DNA of 64,000 nt from an uncultured Actinomyces sp. (GCA_938014245.1 CALLSD010000004.1:23576-87575); one strand, 5' to 3'; shown: positions 34,409 through 44,293, counted from the stretch's first letter. The notes: a model not told the origin generated them from the letters alone. Program-made: numbers and translations.

Positions 34409-35767
34409 ATGGCTAAAGAGAAAAGCATTTACCGGTGCAGCGAATGCGGGTGGACCTCACCCAAATGGGTCGGACAGTGCCGCGAGTGCCACCAGTGGAA
34501 CTCGATGGAAGAATCCGGTCCTACTGTCCAGGCTCCCGGAGCAACTCTTGCCTCTACCCCGCGCCAGCCTGCACTGCCCATCAATGACATCAGTGCAGAG
34601 AAGGCGCGCAGCAAAGCCACCGGTATCGGGGAATTTGACCGCGTCCTCGGAGGCGGGATTGTCCCCGGAGCGGTGATTCTTCTGGCCGGAGAGCCGGGTG
34701 TTGGCAAGTCGACGCTTCTTTTAGAGGTTGCTTCAACCTGTGCTGGTGCGGCCCCGGTCCTCTACATCACGGGGGAAGAATCTGCCTCGCAGGTCAGAAG
34801 CCGTGCCGAGCGTATCGGCGCACTTCACCCTCAGCTTTTCCTCGCTGATGAGACATCACTATCCACGGCCCTTGGCCACATCGAAGCAACAAACCCTTCT
34901 CTCGTCATTGTTGACTCTGTCCAAACGCTGCAATCAGATCAGCTTGATGGCGGTGCGGGAAGCGTCGCTCAAGTCAGGGCTGTTACCAGCGCGTTGATCC
35001 GTGTTGCCAAGGAACGCTCCATCCCGATCCTTTTGGTCGGTCATGTCACCAAGGATGGCGGAATCGCAGGGCCCCGTTTGTTAGAGCACCTCGTTGATGT
35101 CGTCTGCCAATTCGAAGGCGATCGCCACACGCGTTTAAGACTGCTTCGGGCGGTCAAGAACCGCTACGGTCCCACCGATGAAGTGGGTTGTTTCGAACTC
35201 AGCGACACCGGCATTATCGGGCTGACCGATCCTTCTGGCCTATTCCTTTCACAGTCGCAGTCTGCTGTTCCAGGCTCTTGCGTGACCGTCACTTTGGAAG
35301 GGCGCCGCCCCCTGCCCACTGAAATTCAAGCACTCGTGGCCCATACCTCGGCCGGGTCCCCGCGTCGAACAACGGTTGGTGTTGATCACTCGCGCGTGGC
35401 CATGATCTTGGCAGTGCTGCAGGCGCGGCTCGGAATTGATACTTCTGATTGCGATGTCTACGCCTCGACGGTCGGAGGGGCGCGAATCAGCGAACCCGCT
35501 GCGGATCTTGCTACTGCCATCGGCATTGTCTCGGCAGTCAGGGGGATTCCTACTCGCAGCGCGCTCATTGCTTTCGGTGAAGTTGGTTTGACGGGTGAAG
35601 TACGGGCCTGTACGGGAGTGAAACGGCGGGTTCAAGAAGCCGCCCGCTTGGGTTTTACAACCGCGATTATCCCCGCGCAAGGATGCGAAGAGGCAATGGG
35701 AGTCGATGGCATCACCGTCTTGCCCATTTCTGATCTTGCAAGCGCATTACAGGCCGCAATCCGCTGA
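34409..35767 (+). CDS. radA: DNA repair protein RadA
   Basis: 452 residues. An N-terminal zinc ribbon (CSECGWTSPKWVGQCREC), a RecA-like ATPase core with Walker A GEPGVGKST, the RadA KNRFG motif here as KNRYGPTDEVG, and a C-terminal Lon-like domain are all present. It is a hexameric helicase that drives branch migration of recombination intermediates. It is followed by disA with 71 nt between, the conserved arrangement in actinobacteria and firmicutes. Confidence 0.96.
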   Translation: MAKEKSIYRCSECGWTSPKWVGQCRECHQWNSMEESGPTVQAPGATLASTPRQPALPINDISAEKARSKATGIGEFDRVLGGGIVPGAVILLAGEPGVGKSTLLLEVASTCAGAAPVLYITGEESASQVRSRAERIGALHPQLFLADETSLSTALGHIEATNPSLVIVDSVQTLQSDQLDGGAGSVAQVRAVTSALIRVAKERSIPILLVGHVTKDGGIAGPRLLEHLVDVVCQFEGDRHTRLRLLRAVKNRYGPTDEVGCFELSDTGIIGLTDPSGLFLSQSQSAVPGSCVTVTLEGRRPLPTEIQALVAHTSAGSPRRTTVGVDHSRVAMILAVLQARLGIDTSDCDVYASTVGGARISEPAADLATAIGIVSAVRGIPTRSALIAFGEVGLTGEVRACTGVKRRVQEAARLGFTTAIIPAQGCEEAMGVDGITVLPISDLASALQAAIR

Positions 35768-35838
35768 GTTTCTTCGCTCATTGCAAGAACCCGTCTAATA
35801 CACTTAGAGCAGGGATCACGCATCGAAAGGCTGGATTC

Positions 35839-36909
35839 ATGACATCAGATGCCGCACTCTTGCGCAGCGCATTGCAGGACATCGCGCCCGGAACTGCGCT
35901 GAGAGAGGGCCTCGAACGCATTCAGCGCTCCCACACGGGCGCACTGATCGTCCTCGGCTTTTCTCCTGAACTCCAAGAGCTGTGTTCGGGCGGCTTCGAT
36001 TTGGACGTGGAATTCACTGCCTCTCGCCTGCGTGAATTGTGCAAGATGGATGGCGCGGTCATCATCGACCCAACGAATTGGCGAATTCGCAAGGCAAACG
36101 TCCAGCTTTTCCCCGACCAATCCATTCCGACCGACGAATCGGGAATGCGTCACCGCACTGCGCAGCGTACTGCCTATCAAACGCACCTTCCCGTTCTTTC
36201 GGTTTCCGCATCCATGCGCTTGATCTCGATCTACGTCGGGAAATACCACCACATTGTCGAAGAACCCGAAGCTTTGCTCTCGCGTGCAAATCTCGCGGTT
36301 GACACCTTGGATCGTTACAGTCAGCGTCTCGATGAAGTCTTGCAGACTCTCACAATCCTCGAAATGCGCGATTCGGCGACCATTCGTGACGTTGCAACCG
36401 TCATGCAGCGAATGGAAATGATCCGCCGCATCACGTCTGAAATCAACGAGTACCTTGAAGAACTCGGCTCTGAAGGCCGCCTTCTCGCCCTGCAGGTTGA
36501 TGATCTAGTTCGCGGAGCCGGATCGGAACGCGCTCTGGTCCTTCGTGATTACATCAGGGATTCATCTGCCGTGGCGACCGCCGAAGCCGCTTTATCTGAG
36601 CTCGCCAGTGACCGTCTTGTCGATCTTGCGGCTATCGCAAACGTTCTGGGGCTTGGCGTCTACGATCCTTCCGATCTGGACCGCATGATCCAACCCCGAG
36701 GCGTCCGGGCTCTGTCCCTGGTCCCCCGCCTGCCGTGGAATGTCATCAAGGAAATCACCAGCCACTGGGAGAATCTTGCAGACCTGCGGGAAGCCAGCGT
36801 CGAAGACCTCCAACAGATCGAAGGAATCGGCCCCTACCGAGCAAAGCTCATCCGTGAAACTCTTGAGAATCAGTTCTCAATGGCGGCGACGGGAATCGTC
36901 GGCTGGTAA
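35839..36909 (+). CDS. disA: DNA integrity scanning diadenylate cyclase
   Basis: 356 residues. The N-terminal DAC domain has the catalytic DGA (71-73) and RHR (104-106, GMRHRTA) motifs. A helical linker and a C-terminal helix-hairpin-helix DNA-binding domain (about 310-345, QQIEGIGPYRAKLI) follow. It makes c-di-AMP from two ATP while bound to branched DNA, and RadA is known to interact with DisA in other bacteria. AAAGG lies 9 nt before the ATG. The potassium system upstream is a plausible c-di-AMP target. Confidence 0.96.
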   Translation: MTSDAALLRSALQDIAPGTALREGLERIQRSHTGALIVLGFSPELQELCSGGFDLDVEFTASRLRELCKMDGAVIIDPTNWRIRKANVQLFPDQSIPTDESGMRHRTAQRTAYQTHLPVLSVSASMRLISIYVGKYHHIVEEPEALLSRANLAVDTLDRYSQRLDEVLQTLTILEMRDSATIRDVATVMQRMEMIRRITSEINEYLEELGSEGRLLALQVDDLVRGAGSERALVLRDYIRDSSAVATAEAALSELASDRLVDLAAIANVLGLGVYDPSDLDRMIQPRGVRALSLVPRLPWNVIKEITSHWENLADLREASVEDLQQIEGIGPYRAKLIRETLENQFSMAATGIVGW

Positions 36910-36920
36910 AACGCAGCCCC

Positions 36921-37754
36921 TTACTCGTGTTCGCCCTGCTGCGAGTCGCCCTGCGATTGCGCTGATTCGGAAGGCGTCGGCGTCGCCTCGGTAGTGGCTG
37001 GCGCGGGCTGCGTAATCGTGAAGACTCTCTCGTCTCCAACGGTCTTTCCATCGAGCATCAATTGCACGCGATAGGTACCAGCAGGAGCGGGATCGGTCGC
37101 GCCATCAGAGTTTCCATCGCGAGGAGTGCACCCCGAGTAGAGTCCTCCATCCCAGCTCAAACCGCCATTCCAGGTATCCCCCGGAACCAAGAGCAAAGTA
37201 GCACTCTCGCGATCACGCTGGCACTTTGATCCGTCATAAACAGTCTCGTCGCCGCTGAGAATCTTCAGATCGATCTGTCCAAATTCAAAGGAGCAGGCAA
37301 CCCCCGCGCGATTTTCGATTGCGACAGAAACATTTTGGGTTTGCCCAACCAAGGTGTCTGATACAGACGGACGGACCGTCAGATCCGCCGGTGCACACGC
37401 AGGGATCCGGACACGTCCATCAGCATCAACGATGCCATCACTGCTCGCAGTTTCTCCGTCTTTCAACGAAGCCGCACCCGTCGCTGTTGCTGTAGGGGTA
37501 GGCTGCGCACTGGTGGGCTGCGGTTGAGGCTCTGCCTCCTTGGACTTCGTCAGTGCCGAAACTCCCTTTGCAATCCCCCAGATAAGAAGCGCAACGATGA
37601 GAAGTAAGCCAAGTCCCGTGACAATTCTTCTCACCCATAACGAGGTCGGAACCTGCGCAGGTCGGACAGTTGCGCGTTTCTTCCCCTGCTGGGAGGGAGT
37701 ACGACCCGAAGGACGCGGGGGCCTCGACGAGGATGGTCCAGAACGCCGTGCCAT
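36921..37754 (-). CDS. Membrane-anchored extracytoplasmic protein, function unknown
   Basis: 277 residues. A basic Ser/Pro/Arg-rich cytoplasmic tail (1-42), one membrane helix (about 46-66), a Pro/Thr/Gln stalk, then a compact domain (about 108-245) with four Cys (IPACAPAD, GVACSFEF, GSKCQRD, YSGCTPRD). The strand pattern, including VSVAIENRAG and YRVQLMLDGKTV, suggests an immunoglobulin-like beta sandwich. The C-terminus is again disordered and acidic. Its ATG overlaps the DUF3180 stop by one base (TAATG), so it is last in the folate operon. No family name is proposed. Confidence 0.8.
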   Translation of the reverse strand: MARRSGPSSSRPPRPSGRTPSQQGKKRATVRPAQVPTSLWVRRIVTGLGLLLIVALLIWGIAKGVSALTKSKEAEPQPQPTSAQPTPTATATGAASLKDGETASSDGIVDADGRVRIPACAPADLTVRPSVSDTLVGQTQNVSVAIENRAGVACSFEFGQIDLKILSGDETVYDGSKCQRDRESATLLLVPGDTWNGGLSWDGGLYSGCTPRDGNSDGATDPAPAGTYRVQLMLDGKTVGDERVFTITQPAPATTEATPTPSESAQSQGDSQQGEHE

Positions 37755-38293
37755 TAGAGTGCCCCCTGCGACTTTCCGCTGCCTGCACCTACACGACTCG
37801 AAGCCCCTACTGTTCCCTTGGCTCCGTGCGCTCGTTGCTTACCTTCCTTGGCGTCGTCCTTAGGGTCGATGACACACCAGCGCTCAACAACGATCCCGGC
37901 GATTCCCCATGCAAGGGCACCAAGAGCACAAATCAGGCCACAAATCGCCGCATAAACGCTGGCTTGAGCTTCCCAGCGCGTAAAGAAAGCGAGAGACATC
38001 CCGACCATAATTGCGCTGCTGAGAATACCTACCAGAGCACTCGACCGTGCGAACATCGCGATTCTCAAGGCTGCAACGGCATCAATCCACGTGGGCTTAT
38101 GAGCACGGAAACGGCGAACCTGCAGGCCAAGCCACACGAGGATTCCTGCAACGACAAGAAAAACCAATGCGAGTGCTGGGTGAATGATCCAGGGGCCTTG
38201 TCCCAAGCGAATTGCAACAGCAGTGGCTGCAGCTGCAAGCGCCGAGGCAGCAGCTGCCTCGGCGACAAGAAGAACAATACTCAGCGGTTTCAT
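37754..38293 (-). CDS. DUF3180 integral membrane protein
   Basis: 179 residues with four predicted helices (about 5-27, 36-57, 86-106, 117-137) and a hydrophilic, Gly/Ser/Lys-rich tail. Position directly after folK and the membrane layout match the DUF3180 family, which sits at this place in actinobacterial folate operons. Function unknown. It overlaps the folB/folK stop by 4 nt (ATGA). Confidence 0.85.
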   Translation of the reverse strand: MKPLSIVLLVAEAAAASALAAAATAVAIRLGQGPWIIHPALALVFLVVAGILVWLGLQVRRFRAHKPTWIDAVAALRIAMFARSSALVGILSSAIMVGMSLAFFTRWEAQASVYAAICGLICALGALAWGIAGIVVERWCVIDPKDDAKEGKQRAHGAKGTVGASSRVGAGSGKSQGAL

Positions 38294-40779
38294 GAGTCCT
38301 CAGGGCGACGACGGAAAACAGGAATCTGGCCGGTCACACTGGGACGGATCGTCACATTGCGACGAACACTTGAGGAAGGAGTCTGTGGTCCCGTTTCCTG
38401 TGCCGGCCCCTGATCGATGGTATCGGCAAGTTTGGGATCCAGCACGTGGCTGTAGCGCGGGGGAAGACTGGGCTGAGGGGCCGAAGTCGCCTCGCGAGGG
38501 GTCAGCGCACTGGAATCATCCACCACGCGAACGTCCTCAGAGAAAGTCCAGCCCGGAAGCGCGCGCGTTGCAGGGTTACGGTGCGAGGCTGCAGCTCCCT
38601 GCGCTTGAGCCTCCCCCTGTGCCTTTGCCTTCTCCTGTGCCGAGGCCTGTTCGGGTCGGCGGGAGAAAAGTGAGCTTCGGCGGGGTTGCGGAGCGTTGGC
38701 CTCGGAGACGGCTGGGGTCTGTTGAGTAGTCTTCGATGCTGAATCCGCGGACTCGGGCGCGCGGTGCGAGGGCTTGGCGCGGTGCGATTGGGCGGCCAAA
38801 CGATCCGTGCGAGCACGGAAAGGACGCGGGGAATTAGCCGTGGAAATACCGGTTCCTTCTTCGGTCACAGGACGCCAGCGGGGACGGCGCTTCCTGCGGC
38901 TCAAAGGAACTTCCGCGGTAATCGGCGAGGTTGAGGGAGCAGACTCTTCCAGCGGCTCCGCACTTTGAATCATGGGAGTTTCAGGGGTGGCTTCAAGGGA
39001 AGCACTGGGGATCTCGGACTCGCGGCTCTGCACGCGCTCGAAGAGGGGACGGCGAACCACCGTGGGTTGTTCAACCCGAACCGTTGGAATGGGGCGACGA
39101 GGCGCCAAAGAGACCATTCCCTCAGTGAGCTCAGTCGACGCGGAGCTATCTGCCTGAGCGGAAAGACGAGAAAGCTTCAGCGGAGGGACGTTCAGCGGTG
39201 CGGGAGCCGGAACCTGGCGGCTCGCAAGCTGAATAGGCGCTTCATTCGATGAAGCTGCGCTGGGCGGAACGGATGAATCAGTTTCTTCCGATGGGCGATC
39301 ACCGGTTGTGGACTCGAAAGACGCTGCAGTCGCGGGGGCCGACGTTGCCGAAGGCTGCGAGACTGCAGGCTTTGACAGCTCAACATGTCGAGACTCGACC
39401 GAATCCACCGGGGAACTCCAACGGTTCCACAGCTGTTTCCAGACGAAATCCGTCCCTTCATCGTCGGGAGCCAGATCGGAACGAGAGGCCTCGGGAAGCA
39501 TGTCCAAACGACTGGGACGTGCTGACATACCATTCGTCTCAAGCTTGAGGGGGCGAAGCTTTTCGGCCTGTTCCAGACGGGGCAGACGCAATTCTTCGAG
39601 TAATTCGTCTGAATCAGCGATGACCGACTCGGGATCTTCCATCCAGTCGGCAACCGCGTCGAGGATTCCACCTCGGTCGGGCGCCTGGGCAATGAGATCT
39701 GCAAGGGGGCCGTATCCCGAAAGCTCCGCATGTTCGTCTGCCATGAGCCACGGGGAAAGGACAAAGGCTCGCTCGTGTGCCCGAGGATGAGGTAGCGTCA
39801 GGCGCGGATCATCCGAGGTCACTCCCTTGATATCGATGACGTCGATATCGATGGTGCGCGAGCCCCATACCTCATGGCGCACGCGTCCCAGGCGCGCCTC
39901 GAGTTCGTGGATGCGATCAAGAAGATCCAGAGGGGCAAGAGAAATTGTTCCCAGAACAACGGCATTCCAATAATCCGGCTGGGCGTCTTGACCCGGCCGC
40001 AATACCGCACGGGTACGTACCAACGGAGAGACAGTGGTGATATCAACGTTATCCCACTGGGAGATTTCCTCGATGGCGCTCTTCAAAGTGACGGGAACAT
40101 TCCCCAGATTTCCACCAAAGGCTAGGACCACGTCACATGTCGAAGGGCGATCATCGGCAGCGTAGGCACCGCGGTGCGAGTGCTTGACGGGCTCCGCCGG
40201 GAGTTCAATTTCCGGGGCAGCTTCGCTTGGCGTGACAGCATCTGACTCCGAGGTGGGGGCCGCAACCGTTTCAACGCCAACGCTCGGGGTATCACACTCT
40301 TCATCTGTGCCGGTTTCAGGTGCAGTCGGGCCACTGGGTTGCGCCGGCTTGTCTTCTTCCGAGGTCGGCCCGTCGAAAGGAAGATCATGAGATGCCGCAA
40401 CGAAAGGTAGAGGGATATTTCCCTTGCGGATTGTCACCGAGACATCGGCGAAAGGAACATCGATGGGAGCATCGGGCTTGTGGATGGTGACCTCAACGCC
40501 GCGCACTCGCTCATCTTCCATTGCGACGTCCGCAATTCGATGTCCCAGCGTTTCGATGAGGCGAACCGAAGGACCTCTGAGGATTGCGTGTGCTTTTTCA
40601 GCGATTTCCGCATAGGAGACGGTGTCGGCAATATCGTCACTGAGTGCCGCTTGATCGGTGTCGACCCACAAGAGGATGTCAGCCGAGAAAGATTGAGGAG
40701 CGTTCCACTCCTTCGTGAGGACTCCGTGGACAGCCTGCGCTGAAATGCCGCGTAATGCGATGACATCGAGCTGTCCCAC
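38290..40779 (-). CDS. FolB-FolK fusion: dihydroneopterin aldolase / HPPK with long disordered tail
   Basis: 829 residues from GTG 40779, which follows GGGAGGTGA; an upstream TTG lies before that SD. Residues about 1-120 are dihydroneopterin aldolase (LDVIALRGISAQAVHGVL, SYAEIAEKAH, VEVTIHKPDAPI). About 131-210 is an acidic linker. About 213-385 is 6-hydroxymethyl-dihydropterin pyrophosphokinase (VVLAFGGNLGN, EVWGSRTIDIDVIDI, PHPRAHERAFVLSPW). The remaining ~440 residues are low-complexity (Ser/Pro/Ala/Arg/Gln) with no recognisable domain. FolB and FolK make consecutive folate intermediates. The fusion is known in actinobacteria; the tail length is odd. Confidence 0.9.
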   Translation of the reverse strand: MGQLDVIALRGISAQAVHGVLTKEWNAPQSFSADILLWVDTDQAALSDDIADTVSYAEIAEKAHAILRGPSVRLIETLGHRIADVAMEDERVRGVEVTIHKPDAPIDVPFADVSVTIRKGNIPLPFVAASHDLPFDGPTSEEDKPAQPSGPTAPETGTDEECDTPSVGVETVAAPTSESDAVTPSEAAPEIELPAEPVKHSHRGAYAADDRPSTCDVVLAFGGNLGNVPVTLKSAIEEISQWDNVDITTVSPLVRTRAVLRPGQDAQPDYWNAVVLGTISLAPLDLLDRIHELEARLGRVRHEVWGSRTIDIDVIDIKGVTSDDPRLTLPHPRAHERAFVLSPWLMADEHAELSGYGPLADLIAQAPDRGGILDAVADWMEDPESVIADSDELLEELRLPRLEQAEKLRPLKLETNGMSARPSRLDMLPEASRSDLAPDDEGTDFVWKQLWNRWSSPVDSVESRHVELSKPAVSQPSATSAPATAASFESTTGDRPSEETDSSVPPSAASSNEAPIQLASRQVPAPAPLNVPPLKLSRLSAQADSSASTELTEGMVSLAPRRPIPTVRVEQPTVVRRPLFERVQSRESEIPSASLEATPETPMIQSAEPLEESAPSTSPITAEVPLSRRKRRPRWRPVTEEGTGISTANSPRPFRARTDRLAAQSHRAKPSHRAPESADSASKTTQQTPAVSEANAPQPRRSSLFSRRPEQASAQEKAKAQGEAQAQGAAASHRNPATRALPGWTFSEDVRVVDDSSALTPREATSAPQPSLPPRYSHVLDPKLADTIDQGPAQETGPQTPSSSVRRNVTIRPSVTGQIPVFRRRPEDS

Positions 40780-40786
40780 CGTGCCC

Positions 40787-41647
40787 TCACCTCCCTGCAC
40801 GCACAAGCCTCGCTTGTTGGTCTATGGCATGGACCCTGACAGCCCACATCCCGTCTAAAAGCGCGCGCCGAGAAATATCGAGAGTTGCTTCGTCTCGGTC
40901 CGAAAGGGGGGACTGACCGAGGAAGCGTTTCCGGGACGCACCTATAAGAACAGGGTACCCAAGCTCCGCAAAAATCCGGAGCGACGCGACGAGAGACCAG
41001 CATTGTTCGTTATTAAGTGAAAAACCCAGTCCCGGGTCGACGATGATTCGCTCAGGCTCAACACCGGCCTCGAGAGCATCGCGAACTTGGCTTGCCACGC
41101 GCTCACGCAGCGCAACGGCAATAGGCTGGTCCCCATAATCGAAGGACTCTTCGGGCATACCCGGAAGCGCGCGGTAGTGCTGGATCACGTAGGCGCACGA
41201 GGTCTTGGCAACCGCAGCGTTCATCTGCGGATCCCAGCGCCCCCCACTGACGTCATTGATGATTGCGACTCCCGCGTCTGCGGCTCGGCGAGCAGTGATC
41301 GCATGAAGAGTATCAACCGAAACGACGATCCCCGCCTCAGTCAGGCGCTGGATGGTCCCACCAATACGTTCCCACTCCTCGTCCTCGCTGATGCGCTGAG
41401 AATTCGGACGCGTCGACTCGCCGCCAAGATCAACAAGATCGGCGCCGGCTTCAACCATCTGGACCGCGTGCTCAAAGGCAGCGCCCGGATCAAAGAAACG
41501 CCCTCCATCGGAGAAGGAATCCGGAGTCACGTTGAGGATTCCCATGACCAGCATCCGGTCAGTAGGAAGCGTGATTCCCTTGGGAAGACGAGGCGGACGC
41601 GCACCGCCCGCGAGCGCCCAAGCGGAGGCGGCCTCGTGAGATGTCAT
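40787..41647 (-). CDS. folP: Dihydropteroate synthase
   Basis: 286 residues, TIM barrel. It joins pterin pyrophosphate and p-aminobenzoate. MGILNVTPDSFSDGGRF, DLGGESTRPN, VSVDTLHAITA, INDVSGGRWD and the C-terminal RVHAIDQQARLVRA are diagnostic. ATG 41647 overlaps the folE stop (ATGA); the longer open frame upstream is a folE shadow. folB/folK starts 7 nt after its stop. Confidence 0.95.
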   Translation of the reverse strand: MTSHEAASAWALAGGARPPRLPKGITLPTDRMLVMGILNVTPDSFSDGGRFFDPGAAFEHAVQMVEAGADLVDLGGESTRPNSQRISEDEEWERIGGTIQRLTEAGIVVSVDTLHAITARRAADAGVAIINDVSGGRWDPQMNAAVAKTSCAYVIQHYRALPGMPEESFDYGDQPIAVALRERVASQVRDALEAGVEPERIIVDPGLGFSLNNEQCWSLVASLRIFAELGYPVLIGASRKRFLGQSPLSDRDEATLDISRRALLDGMWAVRVHAIDQQARLVRAGR

Positions 41648-42216
41648 CGACGGACCCCTCCCAAGGCCAAAGACATCATTTCCGCCCGCGTTGCATCGCG
41701 CTTGACGATCCCGCGCAGAGCGGAAGTTACCGTTGAAGAGCCGGGCTTGGAGATACCGCGCATGGTCATGCACATGTGCTCGGCCTCGACGACGACAATG
41801 ACGCCCTGCGGGGCAAGAACCTCATCAATCGCATCCGCGATCTGCGCGGTGAGGCGCTCTTGGACCTGGGGACGACGAGCATAGCCCTCAACAACGCGCG
41901 CGAGCTTCGAAAGCCCCGTCACGCGACCGCCCTTCGGGATGTACCCGACGTGCGCGTGCCCGTAGAAAGGCAGAAGGTGATGCTCACACACGGAATAGAA
42001 GGGGATATCGCGGACCATGACAATCTCATCCGTCCCCACCTCGAAGGTGGTCTTCAGGTGATCACGGGGATCCTCTTCCAAACCGCTGAGCAGCTCGCGC
42101 CACGCACGCCCCATTCGCGAAGGAGTATCACGCAGACCTTCGCGCGTGATGTCCTCCCCCACTGCCTCAAGAAGAGCGCGGGAAGCATCTTCAACGCCGT
42201 GCTGATCGTAGGTCAC
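41644..42216 (-). CDS. folE: GTP cyclohydrolase I
   Basis: 190 residues. It converts GTP to dihydroneopterin triphosphate, the first step of folate synthesis. Zinc ligands and catalytic residues lie in YSVCEHHLLPFYGHAHVGYIP and in EAEHMCMTMRG. RRPQVQERLTAQIAD is also typical. Both ends overlap neighbours by 4 nt (ftsH upstream, folP downstream), showing tight coupling of the fol genes to ftsH. Confidence 0.96.
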   Translation of the reverse strand: MTYDQHGVEDASRALLEAVGEDITREGLRDTPSRMGRAWRELLSGLEEDPRDHLKTTFEVGTDEIVMVRDIPFYSVCEHHLLPFYGHAHVGYIPKGGRVTGLSKLARVVEGYARRPQVQERLTAQIADAIDEVLAPQGVIVVVEAEHMCMTMRGISKPGSSTVTSALRGIVKRDATRAEMMSLALGGVRR

Positions 42217-44282
42217 TGGCCATTCTCCTCGGGCTGCACTCCCCCTGCGGGATCATCAAGCGTCATCGCCGGCTCAGCCGCAGCCTCGCTGGGATCCGAA
42301 TTTGGATCGAACTTCGCGCGGTCACCACCGGGCATCTCAATGGGGTTGCCCATAACTGCACCTTCGATGGCAGCCTCTTCGCCATAGTTCCACACGGGAC
42401 GCTCATCTTGCTTAATGACATCGGCGAAGATCTCAGCCAGCTGGGCTTCATCCAAGGTCTCTTCTTCAAGAAGACGCTGAGCGAGGCGGTCCAAGACGTG
42501 ACGATTCTTCGTCAGAATCTCCCACGCTTCGCGGGTTGCCGCATCCATAAACTTGCGAACTTCCTCATCCACGATGGATGCCAATTCGTCTGAGTATGCA
42601 CGCTCATTCCCGCGGCCCATTCCGTAACCGGTCATGGGATCGGATTCGTCCGCACTCAGCCGCACATTACCGATGCGATCGGACATACCGTATTCGGTGA
42701 CCAAAGCACGTGCCTGTGCGCTGGCCTTTTGGATATCGTTCGAGGCGCCAGTGGAAGGATCGCGGAAGACGAGTTCTTCGGCGACGCGGCCACCCATCGC
42801 GTAGACCAGATCATCGAGGATCTGGTTCCTGGTCTTAGAGTAACGATCCTCGGTCGGGAGCACCATGGTGTAACCCAGAGCGCGACCGCGCGGAAGAATC
42901 GTCACCTTCGTGACCGGGTCGGTGTATCGAAGAGCAGCAGCACACAGTGCGTGGCCGCCCTCGTGATAGGCGGTCACCAGTTTGTCGTGATCGTTCATCA
43001 CGCGGGTACGCTTCTGCGGGCCGGCGATGACGCGGTCAATGGCCTCGTCAATGGCTCGGTTATCGATGAGGTCAGCGTTGGAGCGTGCGGTCAGCAGCGC
43101 GGCCTCGTTCAAAACATTGGCAAGGTCGGCGCCGGTGAAACCCGGGGTGCGCTTCGCGATCGTGTGGAGGTTGACGTCATCGGTCAGCGGCTTGCCTTCG
43201 GCGTGAACACGCAAGATGGCCTCGCGCCCCTTGAGATCAGGGGCTTCAACCGCGATCTGACGGTCAAAGCGTCCCGGACGCAGCAGCGCCGGATCAAGAA
43301 TATCGGGGCGGTTCGTTGCGGCGATGAAGATCAAATTCGAGGAATCATCAAAGCCATCCATCTCAACCAGGAGCTGGTTCAGAGTCTGGTCGCGCTCATC
43401 GGAGCCGCCGCCATATCCCGAACCACGGTGGCGACCGATGGAGTCGATTTCGTCGACGAAGATAATCGCGGGGGCAACCTTCTTGGCACGGGCGACCAAG
43501 TCGCGCACGCGCGAGGCACCAACACCGACGTACATTTCGAGGAACTCGGAACCGGCAATGGAGAAGAAGGGGGCATCGGCCTCTCCTGCAACTGCCTTTG
43601 CCAGCAAAGTCTTACCCGTTCCGGGAGGACCGTAAAGCAGGACGCCTCGGGGAATGCGGGCTCCAACCTTGTGGAACTTTTCGGGAGCAATGAGGAACTC
43701 GCGGACTTCTTCGAGCTCTTCAACGGCCTCATCTTCACCCGCAACATCAGCGAAAGTGACATTCGGACGTTCTTGGTTAAATTCCTTCGTGCGGCTCTGG
43801 CTGAAGGGGCCCATCATCCGTCCGCCACCAATTCGACCCATGAAGAACCAGAAGAGGCCCATGACGATGAGCAGCGGCAAGACCATGACCAAGGTCGAAC
43901 CCAGAAGCGAAGACTGTGGATAGTAGGCGTTCCACCCGGTTGTCGGCGAGGCCTTCTCTACTGCATCGACGATAGTCTGCGACTGCGTACGCGCGTAGGT
44001 GAAGGAGATCGAACGTCCAAGGCTGCGCTCACGATCATTGGCCCCGGCGGCCTTGTGTGTCCACGGGTCCTTCAGCATCAGGTTGACCTGCTGCGTGCCG
44101 TCATTGACGGTCACGCGCTCAATCTGGGCTTCCTTCAGGATCTGAAGGCCTTCGGAGGTATCCACCGACTGGGGCTGGAACCACGTCCACAAGAAGAACA
44201 GCGCGATGACGAGGGGCAGCACAGGAATTGCTGCAAGCCCCCAGGCGTTCTTCTTTTTCTTGCTCTGAGTGTTATTTGCCAT
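42213..44282 (-). CDS. ftsH: ATP-dependent zinc metalloprotease FtsH
   Basis: 689 residues. Two membrane helices (about 13-33 and 113-133) flank an extracytoplasmic domain. The AAA module has Walker A GPPGTGKT, Walker B IIFVDEID and the second region of homology ATNRPDILDPALLRPGRFDR. The zinc protease site is YHEGGHAL. A variable acidic tail of about 75 residues ends the protein. It degrades misfolded membrane proteins and regulators. It lies between hpt (11 nt upstream) and folE (4-nt overlap). Confidence 0.97.
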   Translation of the reverse strand: MANNTQSKKKKNAWGLAAIPVLPLVIALFFLWTWFQPQSVDTSEGLQILKEAQIERVTVNDGTQQVNLMLKDPWTHKAAGANDRERSLGRSISFTYARTQSQTIVDAVEKASPTTGWNAYYPQSSLLGSTLVMVLPLLIVMGLFWFFMGRIGGGRMMGPFSQSRTKEFNQERPNVTFADVAGEDEAVEELEEVREFLIAPEKFHKVGARIPRGVLLYGPPGTGKTLLAKAVAGEADAPFFSIAGSEFLEMYVGVGASRVRDLVARAKKVAPAIIFVDEIDSIGRHRGSGYGGGSDERDQTLNQLLVEMDGFDDSSNLIFIAATNRPDILDPALLRPGRFDRQIAVEAPDLKGREAILRVHAEGKPLTDDVNLHTIAKRTPGFTGADLANVLNEAALLTARSNADLIDNRAIDEAIDRVIAGPQKRTRVMNDHDKLVTAYHEGGHALCAAALRYTDPVTKVTILPRGRALGYTMVLPTEDRYSKTRNQILDDLVYAMGGRVAEELVFRDPSTGASNDIQKASAQARALVTEYGMSDRIGNVRLSADESDPMTGYGMGRGNERAYSDELASIVDEEVRKFMDAATREAWEILTKNRHVLDRLAQRLLEEETLDEAQLAEIFADVIKQDERPVWNYGEEAAIEGAVMGNPIEMPGGDRAKFDPNSDPSEAAAEPAMTLDDPAGGVQPEENGQ

Positions 44283-44293
44283 GGAAGCCCCTT

